Below are positions 57,562 through 64,000 of a DNA stretch of 64,000 nucleotides, piece after piece; positions within the stretch are counted from its first letter, which is position 1, and every line of letters starts with the position of its first letter. The DNA comes from Pegoplata infirma (taxonomy: Eukaryota > Arthropoda > Insecta > Diptera > Anthomyiidae), in contig OY992536.1 of the NCBI GenBank assembly GCA_963921195.1, positions 90,067,007-90,131,006 of the forward strand, written 5' to 3'. The notes under the pieces were generated by a model. That model made no database searches, was not told the origin of the DNA, and saw nothing but the letters and a program-made list of their open reading frames with translations. Made by a program: the position numbers and the translations under genes.

Positions 57562-59300
57562 GTTAAATTCGACTTGGCCGAATCTATGAATACCCTTCAC
57601 AATGCCCTTTTTAAGTGATAGTAAATTTTCTAACGTGAAAAAAATAACATTTTTGATAAGAAATATTTTATTTTGTGCAAACAATTTTTGTTAAAGTTAT
57701 TTTTGAAAAAAAAAATAATTTACAATTTTTTTTTTTTAGTGTAAAATTTTTTTTGAATGTAAAAATTTTTTCGAGTGTATTATTATTTTTTTTTTTTTAG
57801 TGTAAAAATATTTTTGAGTGACAAAAATATGTTATAAAATATTTTTGTGGCTTACCAATATTTTTAAAACATGTTTAACCGGTTTTCAACACGTGAATTT
57901 AAGATGAAACTAACCTGAAATTCACGGTTTTGCTACTAACTTTTGAACAACTGGGCCGATCTCGCTGAAACTCAATACGAAGTTTTTCTCCAAGCCAGGA
58001 GAACGACAAATATATATTCTAAGCTTCAGCACCCTCAGAATTGCCTTTAGAAAGTTAGCGTTTTTTTAATCTCGTAATTCACGAAAAACCCTTGCCGAAT
58101 TTCTTTTGCTCATAACTTTTGAACCACTGACTGGATCGATTTCGTTGGATTGCAATTAGAGAATGTATCCCGGGATTTCCCGTCCCGGGATTCCCGGGAA
58201 ATTCGTCATTTTTCATTTCCCGCATTCCCGGGAAATTTGTGCGGGATTCCCGGGAATTTTAAAAAATGTATATAAACATGTTAACTACTGTATTTAGTTA
58301 ACATTTTTTAATATAAGGGCTCCGATTTTAGTGCACTACAAAATTGAAAATATGTGCTTAAAATATGCACTTAAAAATCAAAAATATGCACTAAAAATTG
58401 AAAAATATTTACCTAAAACGTAAAAAGTATTTAAAAATTGTTTTTCATAAGAAAACTAAAAGCAAAACATATGAACTTTATGACTTTCTACTGACACAGA
58501 AGTTGGACATTTTTTATTTTCAACTCAAAAAATTGTTTGTATAATTTAAAAAAAAATTTTTTATTTTTCTACAAATTCTTAAAAATTATTAAACCTTTTT
58601 TAAATTTTTCAAACTTTTTTATTCATCAAAAAAAATTATAATATTTTTCAATTCCACATATTAAGTATAATTCGTAAATACTATGAAAAAGTTCATAAAT
58701 ATTATGAAAAATTAATTATCTAAGAATTACTTCATAAATACTATCCATTTATTTGTGTACAGCAAAAATATTTTTTTAAACATAAATTATGCTACTATAA
58801 AACTTTTTTTCAATCACTTTTAATTTATATTTAAATATGTGTAATATTTTCAGTATTCTTATTTATGACAAAATAAGAAAAAATATGCATTTTCGTAAAA
58901 ATCTGCAATAATATGCAAAATCAAATATTTTTCTCTTTTGTTAGTTAAATGTCGATGCCAAAAAGAGCAAATTGTATAAAGGTTATTTTTTTATATAACA
59001 GGACATTGTTTAATTTAAAAAAAAAACAGTTTTATACTTATTTTTTTATTTTTGTTTTATTATTAAATGTATTATTTTATTTTGCTTTAAAATGTATGTT
59101 AGACGTACTAATTTTGAGAAAAAAAAATTTAAAAAAATTGTTAAAACAAAAAAAAAATGTACTTATGATTTTAGTGCGGGATCCCGGGAAATTCAGGAGC
59201 CTCCGTAAAGTCTTTCAAAAGTTAGCGTATTTTCAACAGACAGACGGACGGACGGACATCGCTAGATCGTCTTAAAATCGATCGAGGATCATGAATATAT
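57562..59300 (+). repeat. Dispersed GGAGGGTATA repeat, copy 6, split and truncated
   Basis: It starts GTTAAATTCGACTTGGCCGA and is interrupted by the CCCGGG element (58157-59194). It resumes at AGGAGCCTCCGTAAAGTCTT and stops at GATCATGAATATAT without its usual end. Confidence 0.75.
58157..59194. mobile_element. CCCGGG hAT-like element, copy 2
   Basis: The left end TAGAGAATGTATCCCGGGAT matches 37878. The right end stops early (GTGCGGGATCCCGGGAAATT) compared with 40845-40928. It lacks the nested insertions of the first copy. Confidence 0.75.
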
Positions 59301-59745
59301 GGGGCATTCCAGTCCAAATCACTCACTTTTAGACCCGACCCCTTTCGATTTATTTTATTTTTGGATATGTTTTAGTACTAACTAAATGCAGCTGGGACAC
59401 CAATTTTCAGCCTTTTATTCCAAGATGGTGTAGAGTAATAAATTTTTAAAAATGGCGATTTTCTCAAAAAAATAAAAAATTTAAATTTTTAATAAATTTT
59501 AACCATTAAAAAATATAAATATTTTAAAAAAAGTTGGACAACGTTTTGTTGTAGTTTTAGAAAAAAATATGAAAAAAATATTCGAAGTAATTATCACTTA
59601 TTTTTTGATGTTTAAAAATTAAAATCGACTTTTTGAAAAAGTCCGAAACCTTGGATTTTTTGTAAAAAACTATAAAAATTCTACTCTAAATTACTCAACT
59701 TTTAAGCCATAATTCGAGATTGAGGTAAAAGTTCAAAATGTGATG
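59301..59745. other. No recognisable feature
   Basis: AT-rich sequence beginning GGGGCATTCCAGTCC. No gene. An imperfect inverted pair (GATCATGTAAAACGATAG near 59761 and CGTTTTACGTGATTAG near 59952) suggests a further small element at about 59750-59975. Confidence 0.4.
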
Positions 59746-59987
59746 AAGACTAGGACTGTGATCATGTAAAACGATAGTTGACTATCGTCGATTTTTGGAG
59801 CCTTGTTGCTCCTAAACTAACCAAAATGTTTTCTAATTTTTTAATGATTCTGGATAAGAAACACTCTTTAATAATTTAATAAAGAAAAACTTTCAAATTT
59901 TCCTTTAAAACGATATGTATTTTGATGTCATTTATGCATCGTCCATCGTTTTCGTTTTACGTGATTAGCCTCCTGATTTGTGATCAC

Positions 59988-60828
59988 CAGAGACTGGAAC
60001 TTCATGCAAATGCATGTTTTTTCTCGTTAGTCTGGGAACATTGTTAATGAGATATCTTTTCGAATCAATAAATTTGCATTAAAATGGCATTGATTTGTAA
60101 GTGCATATTTTTGCATATTTAGGTAAAAATGCATATATTTGCATATTTTGGCAAAAATAGCATTTTTTAGTGATATTTTGTAATATTTAAGAAAAAATTC
60201 AAGTTTTCAAATTTTTTTTTTATATTTTTTTCGAAATAATTTTTACATTGTACCTTTTTCGAATTTTATTTTTTATCAATGATGTCATTTTGAAGCTTTT
60301 TGGACATTTTCTACAGCTTTTTTCTAATCGTACCTAGACGTACTTTTTTGTGCACTGTTGACTTATTTTTTTTTTTTTTGAGAGTTGGCATTGCTGAACT
60401 TATTGTTAGTGTTTTAGTTGTCATTTTTTTTTTCATAAAAAAAAAAAATTTCAAGAAAACCACTTCAAAAGAATTATCCTCCTAAAATATGCTCCAATCA
60501 CATCCGTAGCTGTAGGACGGTCATATTAATTTTTTTTCAAATTTTTTTAGATCGAATAGACACAACTTTACTTTTGATAATTTCAAGAAATATTTATTTG
60601 CCAATGTAAATAATTTTTTTTTGTAAGTTTTACTAAAGTTAATAATTTTTTTTAAGTTAATAATTTTTTTTTTTAATTCTGAAACTGAATTTTACTGTTG
60701 TTTTTATTTAAATAAAATAAAAAAATGAATGCATATTTTTTAATTTTTGTTGCATATTTTGGGATTTTTTTTTGCATATTTTAAGCGCTTAAAACAAAGT
60801 TTTTAGATGCATGAAGTTCCAGTCTCTG
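59988..60828. mobile_element. hAT element with 8-bp duplication GTGATCAC
   Basis: The ends CAGAGACTGGAACTTCATGC and GCATGAAGTTCCAGTCTCTG are perfect 20-bp inverted repeats. GTGATCAC lies on both sides (59980-59987, 60829-60836). The interior has TGCATATTTTTGCATATT repeats as in 26375-27761. No transposase. Confidence 0.92.
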
Positions 60829-60839
60829 GTGATCACTAG

Positions 60840-62640
60840 AACAATTACAATTAACTGTGTGAGGTCGCATTCCAGTCGCATCAAGTTTTTTCTAAAATGT
60901 TCAGTAGTGTTATCAGCCAGGTGCCCTTTTAAAGGAAAAAACGATATTCTTAAATGAAATTAATTCATAAAGGAACGTTTATTAAAAACTAAGAAAAGTT
61001 ACAACTTTGACCCCATAAAAAAACATTTGCTAACCATAGGGTTAACATTTCAAACATGTTCGACTAAAAGGTAAACAATTAACAGCTGATACATGTCAAA
61101 CATATTCCAAACAGCTGATTGTTAAGACATGTGCTTATTTTGTTTTCCTTTTCTTCACTACAAATTCTTCTTCTGTCGTTGTTAAAAAAGCAACAAGTAG
61201 CAACAAATATGATAATCAAAACAAAATAGAAAACGTTTATAATAAAACAAAAAGTAAAATGAAATAAAAAGAAAAAATATACGACAAAAACCACATGTTG
61301 GAGAATACAAAAGAATGTTTTTACTCAAAATAAATGTGTAAAAATATAAAGAAAATTCTCTTTTTGAGGGATGCTCTTTAGGCAAGACTCTTTTGGGAAT
61401 ACTCTTATGTGGCCAGACAAATGAATGCTCCTCTCTAGACTTGTGACGTTATAGTTTGAAACGAGTCATCCTAACAAGTGACGTTGCAAACATTTTTGAT
61501 GATGGTAAACATAAGATTTAATTTTTTTTTTTGAAGCAAATAATAAATGTGGTCATAACCAAAAGGTCGTTCCGTTAGTTTATATTTAGGAATATAAATG
61601 TTGTTCAAAATGAACTTGGTTGGATGGGAGGTTAAGCTTAACTATGGAATTATTTCAAGCAGTTGAGAAATTTTAATCATAACATCATCTTTATGTTATT
61701 CTAGGAAAAATGTCATCTACGATTAAAACTGACAGGGATGTTTATAATAACAGCAAGGTTCTGAAGGATAATAACAACAATGAAAATTATAAAAAAAAAA
61801 TTAAAATATTAAATTAAGTTATAAATTACCAGAAAGATATTTAAGAAATCTTTAAACAAAACCCACATAATTTTTAAAGAAAATTGAGTACTAATTTTGA
61901 AAATTTCTCTTCGGTCTGTCAAGTTTATTGCTAAATTCTATACTTAAAACTAAAACTCTTCTTTCTAAACCGGTATTAAAATAAAAACTAAATACAAAAA
62001 TCTCAAACTAAATACTAAAATAAACACAAATTTTGAGAAAAAAGATTTCCAGTTGAATAAACTTTTGCAAAAATGAAAAAAATAATATAAAAAATCTACT
62101 TTTATTATGTATTCGATACAAGTTTTATTGAAAGCTAAAAATAGCGTCATTTAATATTTAAAAAAAAAAAAAAAAAAAACCCCCAGAAGAGAAGCTAGAT
62201 AAAGCCGTTGGATTTTTTTGTTTTGAGGTTTTATTATAAGAAACTGAAACTTTTTTTCAGAGTATTGAAAATATTTTTTAATGACTAAATACTCTCTGTT
62301 TCGAAATCGTATACAATAGAATATGTTTGTATATTAATTTCAAGATAATTTTTTATATATATATTTTTTTATCAGTTTAAAACACTAAAAAGATAACATA
62401 AAATGTGTGAAAATTATAAAATAACATTTAAAAAAAAAAATTCGAATCTACAAAAAAAAAACTGATTTAGATTATTTCGAAATATGTAGATTATTCAATT
62501 TATTTATTTTTAAAAATTTAAAAGAGAGAATCTAAATTTATAAATTTCAGTTTCGAAACGAAAATTTAAGATTTACTATAATAATTTACGGTTCTCAAAC
62601 GGTTTGATCATGTACCAAAACTCGTATTAAGCTCATAAGT
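60840..62640. other. AT-rich sequence, no feature supported
   Basis: No gene or element boundary seen. The minus-strand frames around 61079-61385 and 61965-62150 are Phe-rich and low-complexity. Confidence 0.5.
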
Positions 62641-62642
62641 AG

Positions 62643-64000
62643 GGATAAGATTTCCATGCAAATGCATGTTTTTTGTCGATAGACTAAAAACGATATCGAC
62701 CAATTACACTGCGGAACACTAAAAAATAAACAAGAGTTACGACCATCATTTCAATATATTTCGGACATGCTGAATCGAATGGCGTACTCCGTTTTTCGAT
62801 GTATGGTACAGTTTTCTTGTAAAATGTCATTAAAGATTGGCTGATTTTCAGCTGCTTTTTTAACAAAAAAAATTCCAAAGCTAATGATTTTTAAATTTTA
62901 TGGCATGGAAAACAAAGATATAACTTGTAGCAATATTTCTTATATAAATTTGGTTTAAAGCTTTTCATCTTAACCCCTTTAATTCGAGGATTTCTTCATT
63001 TTTTTAAGTTTTCGCGAATTAACCGCTAAATTGGTCTCTGATAAAAAACTTGCATTTTGTGGATCATAAAGGCGTCCATGACACTACGAATAGTGGACAA
63101 AAAACATCTATGTTATATGGACCATCATGAAGAAAATCGCGAAAAACCGTTTTTTTGTATATGGCAGCATCGCTTTAGGAGATGATTTGAGGCTTCATCT
63201 TTTAGTATATAATGTGGGAACCTTAAACAATGAACTGACCCAAAATTTGTCAAAAAAAGTTTTCATTTGCAAAAGTTATCTTAACAAAAACTATAATTAT
63301 TGTATCGCAAACACTGAAATAACAGTTTTTGTTAAGATAGCTTTTGCAAATGAAAACTTTTTTGGACAAATTTTGGGTCAGTTCATTGTTTAAGGTTCCC
63401 ACATAATATACTAAAAGATGAAGCCTCAAATCATCTCCTAAAGTGATGCTGCCATATACAAAAAAACGGTTTTTCGCGATATTCTTCATGATGGTCCATA
63501 TAACATAGATGTTTTTGTCCACTATTCGTAGTGTCATGGACGCCTTTATGATCCACAAAATGCAAGTTTTTTATCAGAGACCAATTTAGCGGTTAATTTC
63601 GCGAAAACTTACAAAAATTAAGAAATCCGCGAATTTAAGGGGTTAAGATGAAAAGCTTTAAACCAAATTTATATTAGAAATATTGCTACAAGTTATATCT
63701 TTGTTTTCCATGCCATAAAATTTAAAAATCATTAGTTTTGGAATTTTTTTTGTTAAAAAAGCAGCTGAAAATCAGCCAATCTTTAATGACATTTTACAAG
63801 AAAACTGTACCATACATCGAAAAACGGAGTACGCCATTCGATTCAGCATGTCCGAAATATATTGAAATGATGGTCGTACCTCTTGTTTTCTAAAATAGTG
63901 GTTAGTTTTGTCACGCAGTGTTATCTTTCTGAATCAAGAAATTTACATTAAAATGACATCGATTTGTTTTTGCATATTTTTGCATATTTTGGTAAAAATT
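62643..64000. mobile_element. hAT element, cut by window end, split by a palindrome
   Basis: It starts AGGGATAAGATTTCCATGCA, then ATGCATGTTTTTTGTCGATAG. It resumes at 63921 with ATCTTTCTGAATCAAG and CATCGATTTGTTTTTGCATA, which align with 60010-60110. The right end is beyond the window. Confidence 0.65.
62707..63920. mobile_element. 1.2-kb palindrome, Harbinger-like, TTA duplication
   Basis: The ends CACTGCGGAACAC and CACGCAGTG are inverted. From about 62737 inward, arms of nearly 600 bp are almost the same (ACGACCATCATTTCAATATA; GAATGGCGTACTCCG), with the centre near 63315. TTA lies on each side (62704-62706, 63921-63923). The open frames at 63127-63558 are the two faces of the arms. Confidence 0.85.

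Noticed and set aside
63127..63558. 88- and 102-codon frames on opposite strands with matching sequence
   Set aside because: They are the two faces of the palindrome at 62707-63920.

Overview
The window is very AT-rich eukaryotic DNA with no host protein-coding gene that I can recognise. A BEL/Pao LTR retrotransposon, DNA-transposon remnants with TA, TTA/TAA and 8-bp target duplications, and a dispersed repeat holding (GACGGACA)n all point to an insect. A fly, perhaps a calyptrate fly, is the likeliest source, but that rests on resemblance and not on any search. The window reads as a transposon graveyard with one fresh insertion.

Layout. 0-10.4 kb: a 146-bp satellite block holding a very regular 16-bp TATAAAAG minisatellite, then a 3.1-kb TA-flanked element carrying two copies of a dispersed 'GGAGGGTATA' repeat and a hAT-type MITE. 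10.4-13.3 kb: AT-rich inverted repeats, a foldback element, tRNA-like sequence and a SINE. 13.3-30.5 kb: a nest of elements. A 'TTTTGAGTAGG' repeat is split by a long-arm foldback (13496-30494). That foldback is split by a second foldback with TTA target duplication (13815-28253). The second is split by a complete 11.7-kb BEL/Pao retrotransposon (13959-25687, minus strand) and by a TA-flanked element that is itself split by a hAT element with a perfect 8-bp duplication. 30.5-37.7 kb: small palindromes and minisatellites. 37.7-41.9 kb: a 21-bp satellite split by a hAT-like element, which holds a second hAT, which holds a third hAT and a TA MITE. 42-64 kb: large near-perfect palindromes (43.3-45.0, 48.4-49.3, 51.0-52.6, 62.7-63.9 kb), more hAT elements, a second SINE copy and further copies of the dispersed repeat.

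The one functional-looking genetic unit is the BEL/Pao element. Its two 661-bp LTRs look identical, it has a 5-bp duplication (ATGCG), a PBS that fits tRNA-Tyr, a purine-rich tract, and a single intact 1766-residue Gag-Pol with protease, reverse transcriptase, RNase H and integrase motifs in place. Two things are unusual. It has a 4.4-kb leader made of degenerate tandem repeats. It also has a second open frame between pol and the polypurine tract, where an env gene would sit, that copies the three-knuckle zinc module of its own Gag with exactly the same spacing. That frame has no ATG before its first knuckle but has a good splice acceptor, so it is probably expressed by splicing or frameshifting.
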